Assembly (NCBI GenBank): GCA_022749755.1
Contig: CM040449.1
Coordinates: 11,256,363-11,320,362 of the forward strand
Length of the DNA stretch: 64,000 nucleotides
Reading direction: 5' to 3'
Origin: Azadirachta indica
Taxonomy: Eukaryota > Streptophyta > Magnoliopsida > Sapindales > Meliaceae
This document shows, piece by piece, positions 1-13,875 of the stretch (its first letter is position 1; each line of letters opens with the position of its first letter). Below the pieces are notes generated by a model. The model saw nothing but the letters and a program-made list of their open reading frames with translations. It did not search any database and was not told where the DNA came from. A program made the translations under genes and the position numbers.

Positions 1-758
1 ATGGAGACTAAACTGTATATTTTATTATACTTTTAGGAATCCAACAATTGCGTTTTTTCTATTATTGATAATAATTAGAAGGTTGACAGAGTTCATTAAA
101 ATGTGCCCCTATAATCATTTCAAGTTTTATATTAAAGTGTTTTAGTTGGAGTTTAACTTTTATGTTAAAATTTTCAGGGTCTATTAATTATATTTATGTT
201 TGAATCAGTGGAAATTTTTGTATTAGAGATTTTAAGGTTTATGTTGTTAATTATAATTATCAATGTATTTTTGTATGTTATTCATTTAATATATGCAGCG
301 AATAAATTTCGCAAAATGATATATATAACTTTTTTCTTTTTGGCTTCTTTTAATTAATAAATGTTACAGAAAAATTGGAGTAATGCTAAAAGAGAGAGTG
401 AGAGATATTTATATAATGTATAAAGTAAATCCCAATGAAAAAAGCAAGAGAGTTTGCATTAATTTTTTTGAAAAAAGAAAAGAAATTAATGATGAACACA
501 CAAAGTTACAACTGTATAGGGGTGGCCATGAATATGATTTGGCCATCACACCTTACAATAATAATAATCTGAAAAACCCATCAACAATAATACCTCTTAC
601 AAGAATGAAAATATCCCAAAATTAAAAAACGAGAAAAAAAAAGAGCTACAAATTGTCCAATCTCTTTACACACTTACATATGTATATGCTGATCTTAATC
701 TGTTATCAATTTAGGAAATAGGGAAATATTTTCTTTGCTTATAATTTCCTTTAATTTA
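1..758. other. intergenic, downstream of the LAX gene
   Basis: AT-rich DNA downstream of the auxin carrier, which runs leftward and ends at 759. The part nearest the stop is probably its 3' untranslated region. The only open frame of note, 80 codons at 383-625 on the plus strand, is lysine- and asparagine-rich, resembles no family I know, and has the composition of chance AT-rich reading frames. I see no RNA gene or repeat of note. Confidence 0.6.
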
Positions 759-2819
759 TCAAGCTTTATGAGGAGGGCATTGATAACATTTAGTAAATAA
801 ACCAAATGTATTAACTTGTTGTATGAAATTAAGCATACTGGCCCATCCTCCAAACCCAAATCCCACAATCAAAACCCACACCACCACAAATATATTCATT
901 CCATATAATCCTGCCCATCCTCCCAAATACTTCGGCGGTCTCTCCACTGCATTCTGTAAATTAATTAATTCTTTAGTTAATCCAATAAGTATGTATTAAT
1001 TAATTAAGAAAATTATTCATTGAAGTTAATTACCTCTCTAGCAGCTGCAGGAGCAAAAGTGATCATATGTGCTAAGGCAGGAATGATGTAAACAGTGAAG
1101 CTTACAAGAAGAGATCCGACAGTAGAATTTATGGGACCAAAGAAGGGAAAAATTATAGCCAAAAACCAAATTGGAATGACCACAGGCAATCTAGCCAAAG
1201 CTCTCTTGAAAATGCTTTTTGCGTTATGCGCTCCAATGAATTTCTCCCACACAAAGTATAAAGGAGTGCATGCAAATCCAAACGTTATAAACTGCGAGCA
1301 ATTAAAGAATTCAATCAAATATATATTATTGAATATTTAAGAACACATATGTAGATATAATAAATTAATTACCTGATGAATGAGCATGAGAATAACAGCG
1401 GTATCTCTGAATCTGTTTCTCGGAAGCAAAGATAAAGCATTGGAATGAGTTAAAAGCATGTCTCCGAATGCCCAGTATACAGCAGAAGCTGATGGTAAAG
1501 TTAGGGTTAACACATAAAGTGTTGCCACCAAGTATATTAGCTTGAACTTCTGTGGCTTCCACATTGCATGCATAATCTCCCTATACATTTGAAATTTTGA
1601 TTAATTAATTTGATGGATTGATGGGTTCATGATCGATTAATTTGTTTTAGATTCAAGGCTTCTAGCTAGCTTACACTGTCACAGCATGTCCTCCAAAAGT
1701 GTATAAAATGTTTGTAGCTCCAGTGAAGTACAGAACCATTTTTGTTGGACCCGAATGCTTAACTCCTTCGATCTGAGGAAATTGTAAAGAAAAGAAAACA
1801 AATTAAATCGAACCATTTTCATTGTTACGTAACATATACAAAGATATACATGTATGTATGTATGTATGTACCTGTCCATGAAGGAGGGAAGCAACGGTAA
1901 GATACCAAGCAGTGTAAGAGGTCATAATAAGTCCCAAAAATGACCAAATTCTGTAGTTGTGAAAGGAAGGGATGAAAACAGTTGTTGCACAACATGCTCC
2001 GAAGATGTAAGTCCAAGTTCTCTTATCCAGATTGTCGTTTATGTAGTAGATATTGCTGCAAGCGCCACAAAATCCCATCATTATATATACATATTGGAGG
2101 AAGAAGGATCCATCCATCATTATGTCATTATATATGTACGAACCTTGCACAAGCAATTAACTGAATTACAGATCCGAATAGCAGAAAAGTGCAGTTGAAA
2201 AACAGGCCTAGGTTCCTCCAGTGTTTTCCCAGTAATCCATCCAGAACTTCGAACCACTGTCATAACATATAAAATCAAAATCCATGAAGAATTTGATTGA
2301 TTAAACAAAACATGTATATATATATATATATATATATATTAATTACCTGAATTACATGATTTCTGAAATCAACTTTTTCCCTTTCCTTTCTGGTTCTATA
2401 TTCAACATAGAGAATACTAATAAGATATGCAGTCCAGCTTCCCATCAATCCATAAAAGAGCTGAAAAAGAATCCCAGATAACATTCCCAGTTGAGAAAAT
2501 GAATATGGCAGTGTGAGAAGCACTTGTGCAACCTGCAAAAATAAAATTCACCCCAAAAACAATTAATGTTAATAATTATAAAGCGCATGCATGCATCAGT
2601 TTTTAATTAAGAGAAAATTGAGAGGTAGTTTTCGGAAATTAAAAAGAAAAAAAAAATTGCCTGGTTAGAAGCGCAGCTAAACCATGCATCATAAACTGAA
2701 CCACCATGCCAAAAAAAGCTTGAAATTTTGCTTTTATTGGAAGACTTTGAATCTCCTTCCTCTCTTTCCATTTCAACGTAGTTTCCAGCTATAACAGTCT
2801 CTACTTTCTCCGACGCCAT
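759..2819 (-). CDS. LAX3: AUX1/LAX auxin influx carrier, LAX3-like
   Basis: Plasma-membrane proton/IAA symporter of the amino acid/auxin permease family, importing auxin into cells. Eight exons on the minus strand: 2661-2819, 2347-2532, 2144-2256, 1872-2055, 1675-1772, 1373-1580, 1034-1291, 759-953. They join in phase to 466 residues, against about 470 for Arabidopsis LAX3. The short acidic cytosolic N-terminus (MASEKVETVIAGNYVEME) leads into FFWHGGSVYDAWFSCASNQ, then about ten hydrophobic segments, the conserved LHGQ and NILYTFGGHAVTVE stretches, and the C-terminus TKCYQCPPHKA. The N-terminus and the CPPHK ending fit LAX3 rather than AUX1 or LAX2. Intron 1 (2533-2660) has a GC donor (CAG|GCAATT) and a normal AG acceptor; the other six introns are GT-AG. 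Intron 3 (2056-2143) is short, and introns 2 and 4 contain microsatellites. In Arabidopsis LAX3 is auxin-induced in cells over lateral root primordia; that role is inferred here. Confidence 0.96.
1850..1870. repeat. (TGTA)n microsatellite in LAX intron 4
   Basis: About five consecutive TGTA units directly beside the exon 4 splice donor; the donor GT itself lies at the edge of the repeat. Length change here could touch the splice-site context. Confidence 0.85.
2315..2339. repeat. (TA)n microsatellite in LAX intron 2
   Basis: About twelve TA units a few bases inside the intron downstream of exon 2. A simple repeat, likely polymorphic in length. Confidence 0.9.
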
Positions 2820-2890
2820 TGTTATAGCTAAGCGTTACCTCTCTTAGTATTTACTCAGAGTTGGAGGATTTCTGAAGGAATTTGAGACTC

Positions 2891-2898
2891 TATAAATA
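2891..2898 (-). promoter_or_regulatory. possible TATA box of the LAX gene
   Basis: On the minus strand the sequence reads TATTTATAG about 72 bases upstream of the LAX start codon, a plausible distance for a TATA box with a short 5' leader. This is a match by eye in AT-rich DNA and could be chance. Confidence 0.35.
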
Positions 2899-5800
2899 GA
2901 TAAACAAAATAAGGGAAGTGCTTCCGTTGGAAGTGCTTATTGCCCTTTTGATTTTTTAAAAAAACTTATATGAGCAATAATTGATTCACCCTACTGTGGA
3001 CCAAACTATGGTCTTCTTCAGGAATGTGATAGCATACTTGTTCTGTATGTCACATTACACATTAGATTTACGAAATCATGTTTTCCTCTTTTTCTTCTAC
3101 TGGGTGGGTCCGTCTGTGACTTTATCATTGGTTGGTGACGTATCTGTGTCACCCCACGGTGACCTTTATATTCTAATGTCCTTGGGTTCTGTGGGCTTGA
3201 CAGGAAGATAAATGGGCCCAAGCTTTCATGATCGCACGAGCGGGGTGGCCCGCTCTCTACTTTGATCGTCGACAATCGACGTATATTTATTATCATCGGA
3301 GTAATAAATTTAGCTCCCCAACATCTTAGCTTTTCACAAAACGGATAACGTTTCTTTATTTATATTAAATAAGTCCTAACTTCAGAGAAGATAACCAAAT
3401 TACCATTGTAATTTTCAAATTTAACAATGGCAATAAAAGAGAATGTAAATTTACCCGTATGGGTAATTCAGTCATTTTGACATAAATGAAAAAACTATAT
3501 CATATTTATGAAAAGATCAAAAATTAGGGACCTAAAGGTAATTATCTGATTTATTATTTATATTAAAAATTTTATGAAAGGAAAATTTATTATTATCATT
3601 ATTTATGAATTATTTATTCCTTTGTGGGGTTTAATTAGAGGATATTTACAAAAATAATTAGGCTAGGTTTTGTGAATGTGAGGGATTATAGTTTGTGGGG
3701 GAGTCTAAAAATGGAGAGAATGATTGCATTGAAGTGGGCTTAGTGGTGAACATGATTAGTGCCACACGTGTGCCAACTGGCTTTTACAAAAGATCTTTAC
3801 GACCTTTCTCTTATTCTATAATATATTTGCTCTTTAATTTACTAAAAAAAATTATTTTTTTTTTATTACATAAAAAAATATTGATTAAATTGATTATAGA
3901 CCTTTTTCTCTTCTATGTAAAAACACTTTTCTTGGTTAGAAGAGCATCACCAATCATGACCAAGTGTGGTAACATTTTGAATTAAGAATGTAATAGATAG
4001 GGTTTTTCCTTTTTCTCTTCTCTTTTTTTAATCATGTAGTTGAAAAAGTTTAATACAATAATCTAATTTTATAACCCTATAATTGATTAGTCTTTTGTGA
4101 ACAAGGGTAAAAAAGGAATTTAGTTCTCGGAGAAAGATTGACCAATATGCATAAGAGAATGGAGGAAAACAAGCCAAGAGCACAAATTTATAGCTTGAAT
4201 TCAATACTTGAATATAATCTCATGAACCTTCTTTTTTTAATTTTTCTTATATTTTAAAAAATAAATTAAATCCCTCTCCAATTTTAGTATTTATAAAATT
4301 CTAATTTTTAATAGTATAAAATATAAATTAAATCTCTTTTTAATTATAATATAAATCAAATTGGGATTCCTAACTCTTTCACTGTATAAAATTTTACTAA
4401 TTCAATCATAATTTTGTAATGAGATAACAATATTTTCGTTATTAAAGTTTACTAAAGTAATAAATTATTAGATGGTTTGTTGGATCTTAATAATTTAATT
4501 TTATCCTTTATTTTTCAATCTACTTTTATAAATTATAATCTATATTAAATTGTTAAATTGAATAAATCATGTCTTAAATTTATTATTTTTCAAAGTTCGA
4601 GGAGAAAAGTGTTATTACTCCACTTTGCAATTTTTAATTTAAAGTATTTAATTTATTTTTTTATATAATAACTAATATGTATTATTATAAACTATTTACA
4701 AGTCATAGTGGCGCAATTCAAAATTAATGTATATTAATGTAGTTTAACTTTGTAGAGATTTTTATTTATTTATTAATTTTAATTATTTAATATAAATCAT
4801 GATTTGTGTTTTAAACACACCTTTATAGGCTTTATTGTTGGAATATTCTTTAATTAATAACAGGAAAAAGGAGTGACAAAACACGTAATTAGACAGCTCG
4901 CAAATGATGAGTGCAAGGCAGGTTGCTTAAATTTTGATTGCCTTTAACCAAACATGTATCATTTCTTCTTCATTTTAATTGTTGATCATTTCAATGTCCA
5001 CCTTATGATCAAAATCAATCCGATGGCTATAATCAATCTATCATACTCTACCCTGGCCCATGCCAATATGCCAAGGAATTCAAGCAAGTAGATAATAATT
5101 GGGAGTAATAACATCTGGGTCCCTATATTTTTGTATTTTCACAAATAAAGCAATCATTTATCTATAGATTATAATCAAAAAACACAAATTCTCAGTATTG
5201 TTTGTAAATTATTAAATTATCTATATTGAATGGTTAAATATTATACTTTAAATGTGTATTGGTTGCACATATGAAATTTAAAGCTTAGCTATTGAAATAT
5301 ATATTGATCATCAAATGATTGGAATTTTGTACTAAAAAATATATTATTGTGATTTTATTCTTTTATCTACTTGTATCAAATAAATTTTTAGTTCTTATTA
5401 AAATAATTAAATTATTTTTATAATATTAAATTTTTTAAGATATCTTAACATTAAAAGAAATGCAAGTTATTTTAACAAATGTTTTGGACTTATTTGATGC
5501 AAATAGATAAAGTATATATTTTAATTTATAGAAACACAAAAATTCAAGGATGTAGATGTTGTTATCCTATAATGTGATAATAATTGATAAGGTGATAGTT
5601 ACATTTCCATATGGGTAGGTCCTAAAGCAATAGCCTAACCTTTCATGTGCATCAACTCTGAGAAATAATAGACCATTTTCTTTTTCTTTGTGGGTAATGA
5701 AAAAATGTTAAAAAAAATAAAAATAGAAAGGGGGACCAAAGCAAAAGGCCACCTAAAGTTCAATAAGTAAATGAAACAAGATAAACACTTTGACTTTTGA

Positions 5801-7234
5801 GCAGTTGTTCTTATATAAAGCAATGTTTTTAATTATCAATTTCCTATGTGATCATGAAGATGATTCATGCTTGTTTGGATGCTGAGAAAATTATATGAAT
5901 GTGTGTGATAAGGAAGGAAATTGGGATTGTTACTCGATCAGAAATTATATATATGAAACGAAATGGTGTCATGTCATGCCAAGATCATTAGTGACATCAA
6001 TATATATATATATTCAGATATTTTTCTTAGAAATTTTAATTTATCACTAAAATAAAATGGTCTATAATAAAAATATTGTATACAAAAATCTAAAAAATAA
6101 TATGATTTGTTTAATTTTTTACCTCCTTTTAGTAATTCTAGTCATATACTATAAAAAAATATAATAACTATATATAAATAATAAACGCAAGAGTGAGTCG
6201 TAAATATTATATGTATATACAGTAGTTTTTAATATAACTTTTTTTTGTTTGTGATTAAAGTATTATAACTTTAAAACAACAAGTTTTATTGTTGAAGAAA
6301 AATACTTTGATATCAAGTATAATTAAATATTTATTAAAAATGAGTGTTTTATAAATATTTTTAATTATTATACTCTAAGGGAATAATAAGATTTAACCGG
6401 TTCAACATTTTGAACAAAATATGTTTAGGTATAGATGGTTTTGTATTTTGTGGAGTAATGCCAAAACACGAGGAGTAATCCTAATTTCACCTCTCCCTCG
6501 AAGAATGTAGTTAGGGGGTAAATTCAGAGATATAAGGGGTGTATTTAGGCTCACTCTGTACTTGACCGGGGATGTATATCTGGTGTTAATGAGTGCCTTA
6601 TTGGTTTGTGTCAAAAGCTCGACCTAAATCTTAGGGCCCAGCCCAATTCTGAAAATAAAAACCGACGAGTTCAGTTCAAATTATTTTCAATTTATTGCTA
6701 TGGAAAAAATAATAATACTTATCGCAACATTTTAAAATAAGCGAAATGTTCTTCAATCTTAATTTAATGTGTATGCATGCATGTACTAAGTAAAGTGAAG
6801 ATAAGAGGGCATGATGATAACTTTAAAAGGAAGAAAAAAAACAAAAAACGTATATACATTACTTTTGTTATTTAAGAAATGATAGAAAAGTTAATTTTTG
6901 TACAAGTGATTTAGTCAATTTAATAGCGCGAACCAGATTCGGTCGGTCCAGTGCTGTGAGAACTGAAAGTAAATGGCAAAAAGAGAAATGGAACCTAAAC
7001 AAACTTGCAGCAATGGATTAGGAAAAGAATCAAACCAGAAATCTCTAACTCTATTGCTGCTTAACTTTCTGCTTCTGCTTTCTTTCCTTTGTTTTTGTTT
7101 TTCACTAGCTCTCCCCCTGCACGTATTCTTCTTTTTTCTCTACCCCTAGCCTTCTTTCCCTTTATATTCATATATTTTCCCTCAAATTTTCTACCCCCAC
7201 ACCGACAACAGAAGTTTTTAGAAACAGAGAAATT
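2899..7234. other. intergenic between LAX and thaumatin-like genes
   Basis: Contains the LAX upstream region (to about 3300, GC-richer, with a TGACG motif at 3136-3140 and a perfect 6-bp inverted repeat CGTCGA/TCGACG around 3267-3281) and then about 4 kb of AT-rich DNA. One inverted-repeat element (5106-5567) is listed separately. Open frames at 3695-3985 and 6402-6614 look like chance. The last 200 bases before 7235 are pyrimidine-rich and probably hold the promoter and leader of the thaumatin-like gene, with a TATA-like stretch near 7162-7175. Confidence 0.6.
5106..5567. mobile_element. MITE-like element, TIR family 1 (copy 1)
   Basis: The left end reads TAATAACATCTGGGTCCC and the reverse complement of the right end reads GATAACAACATCTACATCC. 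The two ends pair over roughly 45 bases with about three quarters identity, continuing through ATTTTTGT stretches. The interior of about 460 bp is AT-rich and has no reading frame, as expected of a non-autonomous inverted-repeat element. Related ends occur at 13876-14025, 33132-33556 and 47389-47660. An 11-base match (GATAATAATTG) lies at 5091-5101 and 5576-5586, but on the right it is 8 bases away from the inverted repeat, so it is not a clean target-site duplication. Confidence 0.55.
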
Positions 7235-8275
7235 ATGGCTTCCCTTGTTCATTTTATTTTACCCTTTCTGCTAATTTTGGCCATTATTTCATCAGGTATT
7301 TCTTTCTCCCAATTATTATTTTAAATTAATTACCATATTTTTAATCTTTTACTATTTGATTGCCCTTTTCATTTTTCTTGGTTTTGCATGCAGGAGAATG
7401 TGCAAGAATTTTTACCATTGTTAACCGCTGCAAAGAAACAATATGGCCTGCAGTTACCCCGGGTGATAATTTTAACGGCGGTGGTTTTGTGTTAAAATCG
7501 GGCCAATCTATGGTTTTCACAGCCCCGGTCGGCTGGAGTGGCCGCATTTGGGGTCGAACCGGGTGCAAGTTCGACAAAAACGGCAACGGCTCATGCCAGA
7601 CCGGTGCTTGTGGTACCTCACTTCAATGTAAAGGGTCAGGTGCACCCCCGGCTTCGCTTGCCGAATTTACCCTTGCCGCGCTTGATTTTTACGATGTTAG
7701 CCTTGTCGATGGTTTCAATTTGCCAATTGCTGTTAAAACCATAAACGGTAAGGGAAATTGCAGCAATTGTGGTTGTGATGGTGACTTGAGGAAGAATTGT
7801 CCGTCCGAGTTGGCCGTTAAATCAAACGGAAAGGTCGTCGCTTGTCGGAGCGCGTGCGACGTGTTTAATACCGACGAGTACTGCTGCAGGGGCGTTTATG
7901 GAAATCCAGTAGTTTGTCAACCGACGTATTATTCGAAGAAATTCAAAAGCGCTTGCCCTACTGCGTATAGTTATGCGTATGATGATCCTACCAGTATTTT
8001 TACCTGCTCGGGAACTGATTATATTGTCACCTTCTGTTCCACAAGGTAATTTTCTTTTCTTTTTTTTTTAAATAAATTTTAAATTTTTATTTTATTTTAT
8101 TTTATAAAAAAAATTAAAAATTCGTTGTCTCGATCACAGAAAGCAGCCGGTGTGTACGTATCATAATCATAGGCTGGTGTGCAGCGGATCAAACGGCTTG
8201 AAATCTTTGATGGGTCTACGTTGGCTAGTGATGCTTGGAATAATGTTAACGGTTTCCTTGTGGATTATTTTTTGA
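7235..8275 (+). CDS. thaumatin-like protein (PR-5 family) with C-terminal membrane/GPI tail
   Basis: PR-5/thaumatin-fold protein, probably extracellular at the cell surface; the family includes beta-glucan-binding and defence proteins. Three exons, 7235-7295, 7394-8045 and 8140-8275, give 282 residues. Residues 1-23 form a signal peptide (MASLVHFILPFLLILAIISS). The thaumatin domain runs from about 24 to 239 and shows IFTIVNRC, a variant of the thaumatin signature (CQTGAC, where TGDC is usual), SLAEFTL, GFNLPI, SACDVFNTDEYCC and TFCSTR. The usual sixteen cysteines are present with at least one extra in the GNCSNCGC loop. Exon 3 adds about 43 residues ending in a hydrophobic stretch (SLMGLRWLVMLGIMLTVSLW), typical of a GPI signal or membrane anchor. 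If intron 2 is retained, a stop at 8047 gives a secreted form without the tail. The exon 3 splice (ACAAG|GTAATT, TCACAG|A) is inferred from frame and sites. Confidence 0.88.
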
Positions 8276-9349
8276 TATTTAAATAATTTAATTTATTCTT
8301 AGCTTGAAAATGATCGATGTGATACCATTCTTCACTAATACATACGTGACTAAATTGTTTGTAAATTCTTTCATGCAAGAAAAATTATTAATACATCAAT
8401 TGCAACTATATATATACTGATTTTGTTGTCATTAGCACATATAAATATGTTTTTATGATCACTATTATAAGTTCACTTAACTTTTTTAAAAAAATTTATA
8501 GAAGTACTTGATAAACGTTTACAAAATAAGTAGTATTTACTAATTAATGCATGGAATATTATTTGAAAGGTATGTTTATAGCTAATTCAATTTCATAACG
8601 AGTATTTGAACCGTATGTGTTAATAATGTTCATATAACTTTAAAAGATAATTAAAATATTTGATAAAATAATAATATTAAATATTTTTCAATTATTCTTT
8701 ATAATTATTATAGATTTAAAAAATAACCACATCTCGATTTCAAATGTACCTAAAAATGTTTCATATGATAAAAGAAAATATTACCTAATACATAAATTTT
8801 AAATAAATGTATTTGATTTCATGATAACCAGTCTCCTATTATAATACATGAGTCTTAATGTAAAAAGAAGAAAGAAATTAGTCACGATTATAAGCAATTT
8901 TTACCAAAATAAAATTCATTAAATACATTATCAATTAGAGTGTTAAAACTTCTTGAATTTGATTTATAGTATAGATTGCAATTTTTTCATAATTTGTCAG
9001 TATACCTTTTCAGTAAAGAGCAATAGAAATCTCTTGATTTGAACATATATACTTAGACAATATTATTATGGTAATTTTATGAACTTCAATAGATCTTAAC
9101 CGGTAAATAATGTTAGCGTTTAAAAAAATATTAGATAATAATAATAACAATGGTAGGGTGTATAAAGATATCTACGCGGTGCGAATAGATTAAACCTTCG
9201 TACGGGCCTGAATTTGAGAATGGGCTTTGGCCCTCTAAATCATAGTGAAAATAGAAAAAGCCCAATAAAGTTTATTGCGTTAATATAGATCATAGAAAGC
9301 AAAAACCTCCCGGTTCTAACATCCTAGAAAATTAAAAGTTGAAAAGAAA
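8276..9349. other. intergenic between thaumatin-like gene and UFM1
   Basis: About 1.07 kb of AT-rich DNA. The first part is the 3' untranslated region of the thaumatin-like gene. The last 170 bases hold the UFM1 promoter with site II-like elements (listed separately). No gene, RNA or repeat seen. Confidence 0.6.
9221..9264 (+). promoter_or_regulatory. site II-like promoter elements upstream of UFM1
   Basis: TGGGCT at 9221-9226 and AGCCCA at 9259-9264, about 90-130 bases upstream of the UFM1 start codon, with GGGCC close by at 9204. TGGGCC/T boxes are known TCP-binding sites in promoters of plant housekeeping and growth genes, which fits a constitutively used modifier. Functional use here is inferred from motif and position only. 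Confidence 0.45.
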
Positions 9350-11171
<1,822 letters not shown>

Positions 11172-13203
11172 AGATATTGTTGTGCTTCCTGGGTTAATCT
11201 TAATCCATTTTCTTGAGCTTCCTGTACCTTTGAAAAATATATACCTTTATTATGTGAAAGGTGTTCTATTTTGTAATTCTGAGGGAATTAGGAGGAAACT
11301 ATGATACATTAATATCTCAATTGTCACCACCATTGGATCTATAAATAAATAAAGAATGGAATGGCTCAAAAATGCCAATTTAGTCGTTATCAGATGTCAT
11401 TTCTGGTTTGAAGACTTAGGCCAGGCTTGACCATTTGATCGTTCTCCTCCCTTATTTCAATCTATATGTGTACGCTGCACTTCATTGCAGTGTCTCCCTG
11501 AGGTCAAGTACTGAGTACCGAAATGAAAGTGTTACGACTCAAAGATTAGCACAACATTTAAATTCTTTTTGGTTGGTATATAGTTCCTACCATCTCCTAG
11601 GCAATTGCGTTACTTTCAAAACCATAAAGCTAAGTAGGACCTTTTTGCGTATTTCCGACTGGTTGTCTTGTCTTGGAGAAGTAAGGGTATGTTCCTGGAT
11701 GTAGATATTATTACATACTACGTATGTTTTAATTCTTATGTGAATCTGATCTGTCTGTTCTATGTGGATATGACATGTGGTATATATAACTGTATATGCC
11801 TAGATGCTAAGTGATTCGCTACCGGTACATTTTTGTTGAAAGTTTTACTGGTATTAGATCTACTTGAGGAAATTGTGTCAAACAAGTCATAAATCCTGCC
11901 TTTGAAGACCTAGAACATCTTAATAACTATATGCACTGCTGTATTGTTGTACTGCCGTCCAACCCATCTGTCATAGGCTACCCTTAATTGCTTGAAACTA
12001 GAATGCAGCTATAAAAATTATGAAATACAGCCAGACACAATACTAAGCGCAATAAGCTAGGAAACCTCATAATTTAGAAGGTGGGAATATTGCTGCTCTA
12101 ATTACTTGAGGGTCCACAATGGGTAGTTTCTAATCTCTAGTTCTGGAGTTTGGTTGAGTTTGATTTTAGTACTGCAGTTGTAAGAAATCATGTATGCCAG
12201 TATGGTGGTTTCAGTCTTAAATTGAATCTATTATAGCACAGGTTAGATATCAAGTTTTAAGTTGTTAATTACAATAGAAAATAAGTTTTGTTAATTTGGT
12301 ATCATGTTTTATGTGTTAAATAAAATCTAAATTGTATATGTTATATAGTACTAATGGATGTGAGAATACAATTAATTGCACAATAGGCAAACTCTTCTTT
12401 TTAGTTGGTGCATTGAAAAAGTTAAAGAGGTAAGTGGGGACACAAGCATTTAGCAATTCATCTACCAAAAATAGGTCTGAAAATGAATTGACAATTGAAT
12501 CTCTCTAAGAAATGCATACACATTTGCTGTATGTATGTCTTGTTGGAGAAGGAGGAAGAAGTAGTAGCGTAGCCTCTGCCCCACATGCTACTTTCAGAAA
12601 AACCCCAATATTCTTGTATTGGACCTCAATTATTAATGAATAAGTACTTTGTCAAACTCTCTAACTCTCAACGGCATACATAATCATCAGGGTTTATGTT
12701 TAAATAAATGGAAGCTGTTATTTTCACATCTCATAATTGTTGTCATTACAAATAGCTACTAATTTTTGGGCTACAAAGGTTCCACTGGATTTTTTTTTTT
12801 TTTCGTAATTCTCAAAATTTTTTAAATCTAACATCAAGAATTGGGAATGCATAAGAAAATTTAGAATGAGTAACCAAAAATTGAAGAAATGAAATAAGAA
12901 AGTAATAAAGTAATACGAAGTATTTTTATGCATCTTATATTCTTTTATTGTAATTTTTAATTTTTTTATTTTAATGTATAAATTGAGAAATATAATAAAA
13001 AATTTGACGTATGCAACAAGAAATTTAAAGAGAAAAAGGTTAGTAAACTATACAACATATCCATGTGTTATGTGTTATGACAATAAATGTAGTCCAAATT
13101 CTAGTCTGCATATAAGCATATACATATATAACAAATACATGAAAGCTTACGCTTTTAACAGACTCACATGGCTGGCTATTGAGTGTAAATAGGACAAGAA
13201 GAA

Positions 13204-13226
13204 TGTGTGTGTGTGTGTGTGTGTGT
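13204..13226. repeat. (GT)n microsatellite
   Basis: About eleven GT units in intergenic DNA. A simple repeat with no gene nearby. Confidence 0.92.
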
Positions 13227-13607
13227 TATTGCTAGCACACCATACTTTAAGAGCACAATCATCTTAATACATATATTAAAAAATAATAAGAACTAATTTT
13301 TAATTAAAAAATATAAAGGTCTGACTTTTTATTTAATTATTATTATTAATTTTTTATTTTGGATATATTAGCTTATCTGATTCATGAAATGAATTAATCT
13401 GCACGTAATTACAACTCAGCTGTAATCCCAGTTGCAATGAAAATTGCGATAAAACTAATATGGGATGTGGGGTGTGAAATGCCATAAACACCCTACACTA
13501 AAGTCAAGCAACACTGAAACAAACATTCCTCAACAGAGGGCTAATTTTGGAAGTTCACTTGTAATTAAAAATATCAGTCCGCCAAATTAACTGGCGATCC
13601 CGAAATA

Positions 13608-13860
13608 ATGGATTGGATGGATGATGGAGGAGCGCATGTCTCGGAGAAATTTCGGGCCCGTCTTTTGATGTCGTTTTATCGGGTTCACCGCTTAACTGAG
13701 ATCCTTGTGCCCCCACCACGTGATTTCAAATACTCTTCCTCTCTTCTTCTCTCTCATCATCACCATCTAATTTCTTTCATCTCATCCATTTCGGATTTTC
13801 CGTCTCAATCCATTTTTTTTTTTTTTAGGAAACCGATACGAGGGTTTGGAATCTAAAGAT
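13608..13860 (+). other. orphan promoter/leader-like segment
   Basis: GC-richer than its surroundings. It carries a CACGTG G-box core near 13719, a long CT-rich tract (TCTTCCTCTCTTCTTCTCTC) and CATCATCACCATC, all typical of plant 5' leaders. The 82-codon frame at 13608-13856 has a low-complexity C-terminal half and no family resemblance. No gene follows: family-1 element sequence begins at 13876. It may be the remains of a promoter whose gene was lost, or chance. Confidence 0.25.
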
Positions 13861-13875
13861 ATTGAAATCGAAAGA

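Noticed and set aside
383..625. 80-codon plus-strand frame
   Set aside because: Lys/Asn-rich, no family likeness, composition of random AT-rich DNA, no promoter.
3695..3985. 96-codon plus-strand frame
   Set aside because: Half of it is a run of Leu, Ile, Phe and Lys from T- and A-rich DNA; no likeness to a protein.
5091..5586. 11-bp GATAATAATTG pair as target-site duplication of the element
   Set aside because: On the right side it is separated from the inverted repeat by 8 bases, and the word is AT-rich enough to recur by chance.
8047..8049. TAA as the sole end of the thaumatin-like gene
   Set aside because: It lies directly inside a good donor (AG|GTAATT). A downstream exon in phase encodes a hydrophobic tail, so I treat it as the stop of an intron-retained form.
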